A stretch of DNA of 64,000 bases from Bacteroidetes bacterium 43-16 (GCA_001897525.1 MKTB01000005.1:120329-184328); one strand, 5' to 3'; counted from the stretch's first letter, positions 1 to 8,234 are shown. Program-made: numbers and translations. Notes: a model not told the origin generated them from the sequence alone.

Positions 1-320
1 TTGGCACCCGGACTGGCGAGTCTCTGGATACCTACGTAACCGCCTCCATCGATCCAGAAGTCCAGTTCAGTACCATAATTCCAGACTTCTACAATATTAT
101 TAAAACCAGATACCAGGCCTGTCCTCTTGACTTTTAAACCAACAGGATAGGGAGAGCCCGTTGAGATATCCAGCTGAGCGGCCGGTGAGGACACGCCTAT
201 ACCCACCTTACCTGTAGTTGTTGTAGGTGTCGCAGTTCCTGTCCATACGTTTTGGGCATTTGCGGCAAAGGCCATGCCGAGCAATAAAGCCGAGAGGGCT
301 ATTGTTTTATTCTTTTTCAT
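1..320 (-). CDS. Secreted surface protein, N-terminal part (runs off the window)
   Basis: The gene starts at the ATG complementary to 318-320 and is open to base 1, so only about 106 residues are visible. A clear signal peptide (MKKNKTIALSALLLGMAFA, then AANAQ) is followed by GKVGIGVSSPAAQLDIS. That matches the VGIGTxxPxAxLdvs motif common in long Bacteroidota surface proteins that resemble phage tail fibres. A surface or exported role is therefore likely, but the functional C-terminus lies outside the window. It is convergent with nothing; the region upstream holds a phased repeat array that could belong to its promoter. Confidence 0.75.
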   Translation of the reverse strand, partial: MKKNKTIALSALLLGMAFAANAQNVWTGTATPTTTTGKVGIGVSSPAAQLDISTGSPYPVGLKVKRTGLVSGFNNIVEVWNYGTELDFWIDGGGYVGIQRLASPGA

Positions 321-476
321 AAATGTAACTGTTAAGCCCCTGTCTTGACCGCCATGGAGTCGTTTATTCAGCGGACACCCTATTTATCCAGGTTTACCGG
401 TGCAGTTCCTGTTGACTTTGTATTCGCGAAATACAGGCTAAGCTATCTACTATCCGGTGCAGAAAAAAAGGAACAT

Positions 477-530
477 TTTACGGTTGTGGTGTCTGAGTTT
501 ACGGTTGTGGCATTTGAGTTCACCGGCTAA
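477..530. repeat. 21-bp phased direct repeat, three units
   Basis: Units begin at 477 (TTTACGGTTGTGG), 498 (TTTACGGTTGTGG) and 519 (TTCACCGGCTAACTGTGG, degenerate), each exactly 21 bp apart, or two helical turns. Similar three-unit arrays occur at 21390-21437 and 52818-52866. The layout suits a regulator that binds one face of the DNA, such as a LytTR protein, but no promoter box at a matching distance was found here on either strand. Confidence 0.55.
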
Positions 531-589
531 CTGTGGATCAATTTAAAAAAGTTGTGTAGACTATGATAGCCCGACAAGGAGAGTTACCG

Positions 590-621
590 GAAATAAAAAA
601 GCCCCCGGAAAATCCGGGAGC
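590..621 (-). terminator. Rho-independent terminator of the tRNA-Glu transcript
   Basis: On the minus strand a GC-rich hairpin (arms 601-609 and 613-621, one mismatch, AAA loop) is followed by a T-run complementary to 595-600. It lies about ten bases after the tRNA 3' end. Confidence 0.85.
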
Positions 622-631
622 TTTGAGGCTG

Positions 632-703
632 TACCACGTACGGGAATCGAACCCGTGATTCCTCCGTGAAAGGGAGGCGTCTTAACCCCTTGACCAACGC
701 GGC
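632..703 (-). tRNA. tRNA-Glu (anticodon TTC)
   Basis: A 72-nt cloverleaf reads on the minus strand. The acceptor stem is GCCGCGT paired with ACGTGGT (two G-U pairs). The anticodon stem is CCTCC/GGAGG around the loop CTTTCAC, and the T arm is ACGGG TTCGATT CCCGT. The anticodon is TTC. CCA is not encoded. A terminator follows at once. Confidence 0.96.
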
Positions 704-1037
704 TTAAAACGATAAATTATGTAAGACAGGCTTTAAAACCTTGTACCCCGGAGGGGAATATGATTGAAACTTTAAGTACCTTTTTTGATGTTTTGGATCA
801 AATTATTCACGCAGATCAACTGCAAAAAAAAGATCCTGATCAAAGAAATAAACCTAATCGCAAACTTGGATTATAGTTAAATATACTCTGTTTTTTATCA
901 ATGGCTTTAAGAACTACTGTAAGAGCTACTGTCTACTTCTCTGTTTGACGAGTGCAAAAGTAAATCAAGATTTTGATTCAGCAAAAAATATTTTTTTTAA
1001 GTTCTTTCATTTTAAAAACATTGAATTACTTGCTCAA
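704..1037. other. Intergenic region, tRNA to gajB
   Basis: This 334-bp AT-rich stretch lies upstream of the tRNA and downstream of gajB. It holds only the doubtful 38-codon frame at 760-876 and a T-rich tract at 985-1010. No convincing terminator, repeat or RNA gene was seen. Confidence 0.5.
760..876 (+). CDS. Possible 38-aa peptide
   Basis: An ATG frame of 38 codons (begins MIETLSTFFDVLDQIIHADQ, ends RKLGL) has a purine-rich GGAGGGG five bases before the start. That is a Shine-Dalgarno-like signal, which is uncommon in this group, but the GGAGGGG is also half of a CCCC-GGA-GGGG palindrome. It is hydrophilic apart from a short amphipathic start. It is unrelated to anything I recognise and could be chance. 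Confidence 0.25.
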   Translation: MIETLSTFFDVLDQIIHADQLQKKDPDQRNKPNRKLGL

Positions 1038-2729
1038 CTATAATAACACGCACGGCTGACTCGTCGGGGTGAGAAATGATGTCAATTTTTTTGCTCTGGT
1101 AACCGCCACTCTTAAAACCAATTTGTCTTGTTCGATCCGTTTAGGATCTAGATTGACTATTGGATTATATAGCTCCTCCCAAATAATAACTTCATCGAAC
1201 TCTTTGCCCTTTGATTTATGTAAGTTCATGACAAAGATACCGGTGTATTTGCGATTAGTCATTGCGAAGTGTTCTTGAGTAAGCGCTTCCTCCACCAAAA
1301 TGGAAGCTCGAAAATACGCTTTACTATCTCTCCATTTCTCAGTTAATTTACTCAACAGTAGAGCACCTTTATTTAAAAGCCTCAGATATATTGCATCCTC
1401 ATATATGTTTCGTAGTATTTCGTGCGCGGAATTTTGGAACAAATTCCGAACTAATATCCAGTCTTTATCCGGACCGCCTGTAAAAGCAATGTTGTTTCGT
1501 TGCACCACAATTTTCTCGATTTCATCAATAAGCACCTTTCGTTTTGCCCCAGCTATTTTGTTACCAGGAACATATGATTCCAAAAAGCTAACTATTTTAA
1601 GATCTGCCTGGCTTATCCTTGCGCCCTTTCTTCCTTTAATGTGATGAACAATATATCGGATTAGGGTATCAATACCCCAATCATTTGTTGGTTCCATTAC
1701 TTTCGCAATAATCGCGGCAGAAAGGGATGGTCCTTCAGGGTCTATTACGACATCATGGCTTATTTTTTTAGAAGTAAGGTAGGAGGAGATTTTCAAAGTG
1801 TCACTCTTTCTTTTGACCAATATTGCTAATGACCAATCACTATTCCCCTTATCTGCTTTTTTACGTGCGAAAGCATTTTGTAAAGTAAGAAAAAGTGGCA
1901 ATCTAGTGTCGCTTCGATAGAACCTATACATTAATATTTGTACATTTTTATATTTCTTCCCCTTATTTTTTCCAGTCAGTAAATCATCACCAAATTGAAC
2001 GATGTCTAAACCAGAGCTTCTGTTGTTTTCCTTGCCAAGATCAATCCTCAAGCAATTGAAATATTCAACGAATTCAGGAATTCTTTTAACAGAAGCACCT
2101 CTGAATTCAAATATTCGTTGGTTTAGATCTGCTAAAGCTATTATATTTGATTTTCGCCCCAACAATTGGACAATTTTCCATTCGTTTGAATCTGTATCTT
2201 GAAACTCATCGACAATGATATATGGATATGTATCCGACAGTAAATCACATATTTTTTGCGATTTCTCTAACAGATTAGATGCCACTTCGGCAAACAAATC
2301 GAAACAAAGAATGCCGTCCTTGTCAAGCAGATTATACTTATAATCTATTAAATCTTTCTTGTTTCCAATCCCTGCACTACTGGCTGCAAAGTTTGGAGGG
2401 CTAATTAATTTTAATTTACGATGCCTCACAAGCAGATAGCCATGAGATTGAATAATTGACCAGGTAAACCCGTGATATGTATTTATTTCTAAATTTCGCT
2501 TGTTTGCTCCAGATATTAAATGTTTTGCCTGCTCGTCAATTCTTGAAATCGTAGCACGTGCGAAGCTCAAGAACAGAATTTTTTGATTTTTTTTCAGCAA
2601 TCCATCATTTAATATCGTGTGGGCTTTTAATAAAGCGAGTGTAGTCTTACCAGCTCCTGGTCCCCCCTCAACTAAAATGTGGCCATTGTGGTCCAATACC
2701 GATTGTCTTTTATCGCAAATAGTCATCAT
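1038..2729 (-). CDS. gajB: Gabija anti-phage protein GajB, UvrD-like helicase
   Basis: A 563-aa SF1 helicase. Walker A is GGPGAGKTT (residues 22-30). Walker B is IIVDEFQDTD, followed by LADLNQRIFEFRGA (motif III/IV region), NLHKSKGKEFDEVII (motif V) and LRVAVTRAKK (motif VI). It is the second gene of a minus-strand pair, 14 bp after an OLD-family ATPase/nuclease of 577 aa, which is the canonical gajA-gajB order. In Gabija, GajB works with the GajA nuclease and is thought to respond to DNA ends or phage DNA processing. It is slightly longer than the roughly 500-aa Bacillus protein. Helicase motifs are directly visible; the Gabija assignment rests on the pairing and sizes. Confidence 0.88.
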   Translation of the reverse strand: MMTICDKRQSVLDHNGHILVEGGPGAGKTTLALLKAHTILNDGLLKKNQKILFLSFARATISRIDEQAKHLISGANKRNLEINTYHGFTWSIIQSHGYLLVRHRKLKLISPPNFAASSAGIGNKKDLIDYKYNLLDKDGILCFDLFAEVASNLLEKSQKICDLLSDTYPYIIVDEFQDTDSNEWKIVQLLGRKSNIIALADLNQRIFEFRGASVKRIPEFVEYFNCLRIDLGKENNRSSGLDIVQFGDDLLTGKNKGKKYKNVQILMYRFYRSDTRLPLFLTLQNAFARKKADKGNSDWSLAILVKRKSDTLKISSYLTSKKISHDVVIDPEGPSLSAAIIAKVMEPTNDWGIDTLIRYIVHHIKGRKGARISQADLKIVSFLESYVPGNKIAGAKRKVLIDEIEKIVVQRNNIAFTGGPDKDWILVRNLFQNSAHEILRNIYEDAIYLRLLNKGALLLSKLTEKWRDSKAYFRASILVEEALTQEHFAMTNRKYTGIFVMNLHKSKGKEFDEVIIWEELYNPIVNLDPKRIEQDKLVLRVAVTRAKKLTSFLTPTSQPCVLL

Positions 2730-2743
2730 TTATGAATTGGAGG

Positions 2744-4477
2744 TTAGATGGAATCTAATGTCCCTTTAATTCCGGCTATAATTTCTCGTAGCGTTTGAGG
2801 GATCTGATCTTCACGTTCACATAAAGCGATTATCTCTGAAGACCCTCTACCAGCTTTAGACCACTTTAAATACGTGTCTAAAAAGCTTTTAACCTCGTTA
2901 ATATCCTCTGGGTTGTTAGCCTTAGCTATATGTGTAGGCAGTTCATTATTGTTCAGCAATTGCTGATAAAATTTAATAAGTATTTCATCTGCAGTTTCTG
3001 TTAAGATAAGGTCTTCAATTCCCTTATAGGGTATTTCGAATTCACAATGGACATTTTCTTGGATAATTTTGAGATTTTCAGGTTTTTGTTCATCGAACAC
3101 AGCAAACACATATTTACCGAATTCCTTAAAGAGATTTCCAAATAATGGTACATTGTTTTCTGATTCAGCATTGAAAATAGCAATTCCCATTGCTTCAAGC
3201 GAATGGTATTCATTCGGAGCAATCTCGCTAAGCCTCCTAGCGGCAGCAGGATACAAAATTGATTCAGTGCTTCCTTCAGAAATTAGGATTCTTTTAGCTA
3301 AAAGTACTTCTGCAAATCCCGATCTAAAATGAGCATTATAGTTTTTGGGTCTCACATGTTTTGGAAATGAAACATAAGTACTTGACTGCTCCCCGATATT
3401 ATTCCGTTTTAACAATATTATTTGTTGAGGGGAAAATTCTTCAAGGACGAATGGAGAGTGCGATGTGAACAATGCTTGGGTTGATTTTTGTCTGACATGA
3501 TGAATAATGCGCTTTTGGGTATATGGTGGAATAGCTATTTCAGGTTCTTCCATAGCAAAGATTACAGTTTTTTTTGCTTCAGCAATCATAGACAACAACG
3601 CCAAAACCATAGTATTGACCGTTCCAGTACCTTGGTGATGAAAGGGAGCATGGTACCCGTCTTTTCCGGTTGCTAGGAACACTGTTAAAGTTTTGCGAAG
3701 ATGCTCCCGAGTCAAATCCGAAACTTTTAGAATCGGTGCATCACCCCAATCGGACGGTACAAATTCTTTTAATGCCTCCTGAACATCGGTCAGAACATCA
3801 GTGATACCTAACGCTGGCTCCGTTGCCACTTTGAGCACCCGCAGTTCATCAAGCAGACTTTCCCACATTCTGGGGCGAAGCTCTTTTATCCTTAGTATTA
3901 TATCCAATAAAGAACCTCTTTCCATACTCAATGCTCGAGATCCGGTTCGCAATGCTCTCAAATATAAAAAACCGCACTCTCTTTTATCCGTTTTGGTAAA
4001 CTTTGAATAGGTTCCATCCTCCCGTTCCGGTGAGGAAAAGAGGGTCTCACCGATGAAGTCATCCTCTTCTAAATCGTATTTTCCTATAAATTTAACACGA
4101 AGTGCCTCAATAATATTAGCCTTATCTACATTTTCAATATCACCTTCAGCGAGTAACTTACTATTTTCCTGATCCCAATACTCAAGATTCCCGTTAAACT
4201 TCCTCTTTTGCTCATCTTCGAGATCTATTAATATAACCTCAATTTCTATTTGATTGCTATTGTTGTCATCTGGCATATAAATACCATTATAGAAATCATG
4301 TTCATCGATGACTGGCATCCTATTTAACCTATCAGGACCCAATACCAGGTCGATAGCTTCAAATATTGTCGATTTACCTGCATTATTATCGCCAATGATT
4401 ACGTTGTGTCCATTGAACAAAATTTTAGAATAGGAAATACCTCTAAAATTTCGGATTTCAACCAGTGCTAGTCTCAT
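2744..4477 (-). CDS. gajA: Gabija anti-phage protein GajA, OLD-family ATPase/TOPRIM nuclease
   Basis: A 577-aa protein, close to the size of characterised GajA. An N-terminal ABC-type ATPase has Walker A IIGDNNAGKST (residues 27-37), a signature-like HHQGTGTVNTM, Walker B VIFAMEEPEIAI and a switch histidine in LFTSHSPFVLEEF. A TOPRIM nuclease domain follows: acidic LISEGSTESILYP, then FAVFDEQKPEN. In Gabija the protein is a sequence-specific DNA nickase held inactive by nucleotides and released when these are depleted. The ATG at 4477 gives the usual MRLALVEIRNFRG start, where the first strand leads straight into Walker A. It is probably co-transcribed from the TIR gene 71 bp upstream. Confidence 0.9.
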   Translation of the reverse strand: MRLALVEIRNFRGISYSKILFNGHNVIIGDNNAGKSTIFEAIDLVLGPDRLNRMPVIDEHDFYNGIYMPDDNNSNQIEIEVILIDLEDEQKRKFNGNLEYWDQENSKLLAEGDIENVDKANIIEALRVKFIGKYDLEEDDFIGETLFSSPEREDGTYSKFTKTDKRECGFLYLRALRTGSRALSMERGSLLDIILRIKELRPRMWESLLDELRVLKVATEPALGITDVLTDVQEALKEFVPSDWGDAPILKVSDLTREHLRKTLTVFLATGKDGYHAPFHHQGTGTVNTMVLALLSMIAEAKKTVIFAMEEPEIAIPPYTQKRIIHHVRQKSTQALFTSHSPFVLEEFSPQQIILLKRNNIGEQSSTYVSFPKHVRPKNYNAHFRSGFAEVLLAKRILISEGSTESILYPAAARRLSEIAPNEYHSLEAMGIAIFNAESENNVPLFGNLFKEFGKYVFAVFDEQKPENLKIIQENVHCEFEIPYKGIEDLILTETADEILIKFYQQLLNNNELPTHIAKANNPEDINEVKSFLDTYLKWSKAGRGSSEIIALCEREDQIPQTLREIIAGIKGTLDSI

Positions 4478-4548
4478 TATAATATTTTTAATTTGACATT
4501 ATTTATCAATAGTACTTAAGCGCAACGATTGGAAGGCTCAGTATGGGA

Positions 4549-5850
4549 TTATAAATCTAAACTAAGGCCCTCAACAATTTTTCTCAAGGAGATCCCCAAC
4601 ATATCCTCATCGTAAACGTCCGTTGTAAATTCTGTAAAATCCAACATATTTACATTTCTAATCTCTTCTATATTTTTCCAATAGTCATCAGCATATTCAA
4701 TTGGTCTTATTTGAGATTTTTTAACTTTGAAAATAAAATCATCAATCATAATAGGAAAAAATACATTTTGCCAAGATTGTTCCTGCTTTTTTCTTGCGGC
4801 TGTAAGTTCAAACTGGCAGGCTTTGCTTTTTATTGAATTTTCGGAAGCGATAAAAAGTAATTTGTCATGTGATGAAATACCTGCTGACATAATCTCTTCT
4901 AATGGTTTACCACCTGGAGCGTCTTTTTTCCATAAAAATGTTCTAATTCCTTCTCTATTCAGGCTAGTATTTATTCTTTCCGCAATTAAGGAATCCTTAA
5001 AGCTATATGAAATAAATACGGTTGAAAATTTAACTTGATTAGTCATCCTTGAAACTGTTTTTTTAATATTAGTCTTGCTGTTTATTTTAAAGTATGTTGA
5101 TAGAATACCTTCGGAAAGCTCACCACTTTTTAAAATTGTTTGGAAATCAATTGACGCAAAGGAATCATATTGCAATTCTTTATCCATCATGAAACATTCA
5201 TTATCCAAAACACAACCAATAAACGCACTTTTGAAAAGAACACTGTTCACTAATCTACTGTTTCTAAAATCTGTTTCCTGAAAAGTAGAATTATTGATTA
5301 CGCAGTCCTCAAATAGTAAATCGATATATTCGTCATCCCGTTTGACTTCCTCCTCTAACTCATAGTGAGTAACAGATAAAAAGTTAGTATCCTCGATGGT
5401 ACAATCATAAAATCTAATATTTTCAGAAAGAAAAAGTCCGGAAAAATTACTTGACGCGATAAAACTAGTAAGAAATATCATGGTAGAAACACTTCCTTCA
5501 TCAATTTCAATGTTCCTTAAAAAGGAATCATGAAACTCGACACCATACCAACCAAATTCAAAATGAGTAAATCGTGAATTTGTTAGGCTGCATTTGTTAA
5601 AAACACAATTAGAAAAGTTACAATAGAAACCGTATACTCCCTTAAACTCACATTCAATAAATTTCACACTTCTAAACTCAATATCGTGGAAATTTCCAGT
5701 AAATTTTATCTTCTTAAAAACTTTCCTTACAACTCTATTCTTCCGGTCCCAGAATCCTTTTTTTTCTATGCCGATACTATGGGGAGACTCTTGCTTTAAA
5801 TATTCCATTAAAGCCTCTGTTCCATCAATTGTCTTAAGCTCTTTAGTCAT
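4549..5850 (-). CDS. Pentapeptide-repeat protein with C-terminal TIR domain
   Basis: A 433-aa protein. Residues about 50-220 are pentapeptide-like repeats (CEFKG, CNFSN, CVFNK, CSLTN, SRFTH), which fold as a right-handed beta-helix. Residues 275-400 are a TIR domain: FSTVFISYSFKDSLIAERI, then SENSIKSKACQFELTAA. The Glu at about 348 sits where NADase TIR domains carry the catalytic acid. TIR proteins of this kind usually deplete NAD+ or make signalling nucleotides during phage infection; whether this one is active is inference. It is the first gene of the minus-strand operon that continues into gajA and gajB, so it may add a second effector. Base composition is AT-rich like gajA. Confidence 0.82.
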   Translation of the reverse strand: MTKELKTIDGTEALMEYLKQESPHSIGIEKKGFWDRKNRVVRKVFKKIKFTGNFHDIEFRSVKFIECEFKGVYGFYCNFSNCVFNKCSLTNSRFTHFEFGWYGVEFHDSFLRNIEIDEGSVSTMIFLTSFIASSNFSGLFLSENIRFYDCTIEDTNFLSVTHYELEEEVKRDDEYIDLLFEDCVINNSTFQETDFRNSRLVNSVLFKSAFIGCVLDNECFMMDKELQYDSFASIDFQTILKSGELSEGILSTYFKINSKTNIKKTVSRMTNQVKFSTVFISYSFKDSLIAERINTSLNREGIRTFLWKKDAPGGKPLEEIMSAGISSHDKLLFIASENSIKSKACQFELTAARKKQEQSWQNVFFPIMIDDFIFKVKKSQIRPIEYADDYWKNIEEIRNVNMLDFTEFTTDVYDEDMLGISLRKIVEGLSLDL

Positions 5851-6071
5851 TTCAATTAAATAGGCACAATTAGTGATTATTCAAATATCCTTATTATTTC
5901 CCAACCATAGAAATAAATCCTCTACAAAGTCATTAAAATGTATTGTTTAAAATTTCTACTGCCCACTGGTAAAGTAGCAAGTTTACATTTCCGGGTTTGA
6001 GAACTTTGGTTACTCAAGGCTATCAGGTGATAGCGAACCGCTCCAGCTCCAGCACGCAAAGAAAAATTGCG

Positions 6072-7214
6072 ATGGACGTAAAATTAAAACATGGTAGCCT
6101 GTTCTCGGGAATAGGTGGTTTCGATCTGGCTGCGGCGTGGTTGGGTTGGGACAATGTCTTTCACTGCGAGATAGACCCTTTCTGCCGAAAGGTAATGCAG
6201 TATTATTTTCCAAAATCTAAAGGATATGAAAACATCAAAACAACAGATTTCACAGAACATAAAGGACAGGTCGATATCATCACCGGAGGCTTCCCCTGTC
6301 AGCCATTTTCACTTGCCGGCAAACGCCTCGGTACAAAAGATGAGCGCCATCTCTGGCCGGAGATGCTCCGGGCCATTCGAGAGGTACGTCCCGGATGGAT
6401 CGTTGCAGAGAATGTTCGTGGATTACTTAGTTGGAATGAGGGGCTGGTTTTCGAGGCGGTGTGCGCTGACCTGGAAGCTGAAGGATACAAAGTACTCCCG
6501 TTTCTTATTCCAGCTGCTGGTGTCAACGCCCCGCACCGGCGCGAACGGATCTGGATTGTTGCTTACGCCCAGTGTTACGATGATCTCCCAGCGGAGCCCC
6601 CAATCCAGGGAAAAGAGGAAGTTGTGGCGGGAAGCCAACGGCAGGAAAACGGTCCCAGCGGGCAATCTTGCGGAACAGATCAATATGATCACCCAAGGGA
6701 TGAGTCCAACCAATGCACTGGTACCAACTCCAACAACCGGAGCCAACAGGAACAGCAGGAATGCAGTCCAGAAACTGGGATCCGCGCATCAAAATCACGG
6801 AGTTGCACTGGGACTGGCGCAGGTCGCGGAGCTATCAGCAGGAATATTACCGAAGGAATTCAGCAGTTGGGATCAGGTACCGGCATATTACCATCGGATG
6901 TTTCCAACTTCGATAGCAGGGCTGATCAAAACGATAGAAATGAAACCGGAGACTATAGAAAAGCAGATCAGGGACGATCGCCAGAAGAGCCAGAACATGC
7001 CTATATACCAGACTACTGGAAAAACTGGCCAACTGAGTCCCCTCTTTGTACAGGAAATGATGGGATACCCAAAGACCTGGTTGATATTACCGTTTCAAAA
7101 TGGCGGAACGAATCAATAAAAAGTTTAGGCAATGCAATCGTTCCTCAAGTGGCTTATCAGATATTTAAGGTAATCCAGAAGTATCAAAATATGATAAACA
7201 ATATAAAAATATAA
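6072..7214 (+). CDS. C5-cytosine DNA methyltransferase
   Basis: A 380-aa methyltransferase. Motif I is GSLFSGIGGFDLA (residues 8-20). Motif IV is GGFPCQPFS, with catalytic Cys76. Motif VI is ENVRG (113-117), motif VIII is RRERIW (156-161), and motifs IX/X near the C-terminus are RNESIKSLGNAIVPQVAYQ. The stretch between VIII and IX (about 170-330) is very hydrophilic and rich in Gln, Asn, Ser and Gly. It is the part overprinted by the second frame described next. No restriction endonuclease is adjacent, so it may be a solitary or phage-type enzyme protecting DNA. I chose the ATG at 6072; a TTG at 5997 would add 25 residues without family support. It is divergent from the TIR-Gabija operon. Confidence 0.9.
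   Translation: MDVKLKHGSLFSGIGGFDLAAAWLGWDNVFHCEIDPFCRKVMQYYFPKSKGYENIKTTDFTEHKGQVDIITGGFPCQPFSLAGKRLGTKDERHLWPEMLRAIREVRPGWIVAENVRGLLSWNEGLVFEAVCADLEAEGYKVLPFLIPAAGVNAPHRRERIWIVAYAQCYDDLPAEPPIQGKEEVVAGSQRQENGPSGQSCGTDQYDHPRDESNQCTGTNSNNRSQQEQQECSPETGIRASKSRSCTGTGAGRGAISRNITEGIQQLGSGTGILPSDVSNFDSRADQNDRNETGDYRKADQGRSPEEPEHAYIPDYWKNWPTESPLCTGNDGIPKDLVDITVSKWRNESIKSLGNAIVPQVAYQIFKVIQKYQNMINNIKI
6226..7119 (+). CDS. Overprinted gene inside the methyltransferase, related to 7227-7793
   Basis: A 297-codon frame runs wholly inside the methyltransferase gene, in the +1 frame. Its second half looks like a real protein family: RCALTWKLKDTKYSRFLFQL, two LTP/PTP blocks, then LFVQEMMGYPKTWLILPF. The independent gene 12 bp beyond the methyltransferase has RLQWKLRSTKSRRFYLQM, two LPTP blocks and DFIAEMMGFPVGWLYRPF in the same order, although it does not overlap a methyltransferase. 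Two unlinked frames with the same protein pattern argue for true coding. The function is unknown; a role with the methyltransferase is suggested by position only. The start is uncertain and could lie anywhere up to about 6400. Confidence 0.6.
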   Translation: MKTSKQQISQNIKDRSISSPEASPVSHFHLPANASVQKMSAISGRRCSGPFERYVPDGSLQRMFVDYLVGMRGWFSRRCALTWKLKDTKYSRFLFQLLVSTPRTGANGSGLLLTPSVTMISQRSPQSREKRKLWREANGRKTVPAGNLAEQINMITQGMSPTNALVPTPTTGANRNSRNAVQKLGSAHQNHGVALGLAQVAELSAGILPKEFSSWDQVPAYYHRMFPTSIAGLIKTIEMKPETIEKQIRDDRQKSQNMPIYQTTGKTGQLSPLFVQEMMGYPKTWLILPFQNGGTNQ

Positions 7215-7226
7215 AGAAAGTGAGCA

Positions 7227-7793
7227 ATGAGATACAAAACAGGAATTAGTTACCAAGTGCCGATGATGGTACCCTATATCTTGACAGAGGCAGTCGGGGT
7301 GCTTTTTGGTAGAAAGCTTTTACAACCTGCTATTATCAATGATATAATACAAGATCAGAAATGGTCCAGTAAACATGCCAGGTTGCAATGGAAGCTACGT
7401 AGCACAAAATCGAGAAGATTTTATTTACAGATGGCAATTTGTATAAGTAAAGATAAAAAGGAAAGGTGCTTGCTTCCCACCCCGGTATCTTCTGGAGGAA
7501 GAAGTAGAAAGCTCACCGTTACCAATGGGAAAATTGAGAACATCTCAAAAAAGGGAGTTCGTTATGGTGTTACGATCAGGCAATTGGCAGAAGAAGGTTT
7601 CCTGCCTACACCGGTAGCAAGGACTGCAAAAGCATCGTGTACTAAAGATAGAAAAAAGGGCAATATCGAAGACGCTATTTTCAGGACAGTGGTTCCGGGT
7701 AGTTATCCCATAAAGATCAACCCGGACTTTATTGCCGAAATGATGGGATTTCCTGTGGGCTGGTTATATCGTCCCTTTAAAAACCAGTCTTAG
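7227..7793 (+). CDS. Methyltransferase-associated protein of unknown function
   Basis: A 188-aa protein starting 12 bp after the methyltransferase stop, probably in the same transcript. Residues 45-65 (KHARLQWKLRSTKSRRFYLQ), two LLPTP/FLPTP blocks spaced about 50 residues apart, and a C-terminal DFIAEMMGFPVGWLYRPF mirror the frame hidden in the methyltransferase gene. The EMMGFP-x-GW ending is something I have seen in proteins next to phage C5 methyltransferases, but I know no function for it. No membrane segments or catalytic motif are evident. Confidence 0.75.
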   Translation: MRYKTGISYQVPMMVPYILTEAVGVLFGRKLLQPAIINDIIQDQKWSSKHARLQWKLRSTKSRRFYLQMAICISKDKKERCLLPTPVSSGGRSRKLTVTNGKIENISKKGVRYGVTIRQLAEEGFLPTPVARTAKASCTKDRKKGNIEDAIFRTVVPGSYPIKINPDFIAEMMGFPVGWLYRPFKNQS

Positions 7794-7838
7794 GCTGAGA
7801 GTAAAGTTTTTATACAGGTTCAAGATAACTGGCAGGAT

Positions 7839-8069
7839 TTAATGGAATAGCCAATACCATAAAAAAAAGATGCCCATTATCATTAATGTGAGAGCAAACA
7901 ATTTGCCTAATTTCTCCAGACAGGAAGTGCCAACAGCTCTTTCATAGCTTTTGAACGTTTGTAGGCCACTGTGGTTCCGTCTATAAAATCGGTTCCGGTT
8001 GATCCAATAGTTGATTGCAAAGCCAATGACAAAAGAAAGTCCTCCGAGTACAAATGAAAATTCTCCCAT
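7839..8069 (-). CDS. Small two-helix membrane protein
   Basis: A 76-aa protein with an N-terminal hydrophobic segment (FVLGGLSFVIGFAINYWI), a basic linker containing NRFYRRNHSGLQTFKSYERA, and a C-terminal hydrophobic segment (LFALTLMIMGIFFLWYWLFH). Small proteins with a similar RRxxxGLQxFKSY linker occur near Bacteroidota mobile elements and are sometimes annotated as a molybdenum transporter permease, which the length does not support. A competing frame at 7907-8158 lacks this pattern. Function unknown. Confidence 0.65.
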   Translation of the reverse strand: MGEFSFVLGGLSFVIGFAINYWINRNRFYRRNHSGLQTFKSYERAVGTSCLEKLGKLFALTLMIMGIFFLWYWLFH

Positions 8070-8222
8070 AACATTCTAAGATTGGTTCTTCCAAAATTAA
8101 AAAAAATATTAATTAGTTCATATTGGATGAATTCTGGGTTTCCGGATTTATTCTTCATTAGAATCCAGTGTTACGTTGCTCTGTTTCGCAAGCGCTAATC
8201 GAATTCGGGGAAAATAAATTTT

Positions 8223-8234
8223 TAGTGTACACTA
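8223..8234. promoter_or_regulatory. 12-bp perfect palindrome upstream of the 8317 gene
   Basis: TAGTGTACACTA reads the same on both strands and lies 83 bp before the next gene start. It is a plausible dimeric-repressor operator, but nothing else supports it. Confidence 0.3.

Noticed and set aside
477..530. CRISPR-like array
   Set aside because: Units are about 21 bp and contiguous without unique spacers, and no cas genes are present; this is a regulator-site array. The same holds for 21390 and 52818.
632..703. tRNA-Glu as integration site of the mobilisation element
   Set aside because: The tRNA 3' end points away from the element (towards base 1) and no repeat of its 3' end was seen near 21 kb.
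5997..6071. TTG-initiated N-terminal extension of the methyltransferase
   Set aside because: The added 25 residues precede the conserved start (KLKHGSLFSGIGGFD) and have no family support; the ATG at 6072 is better.
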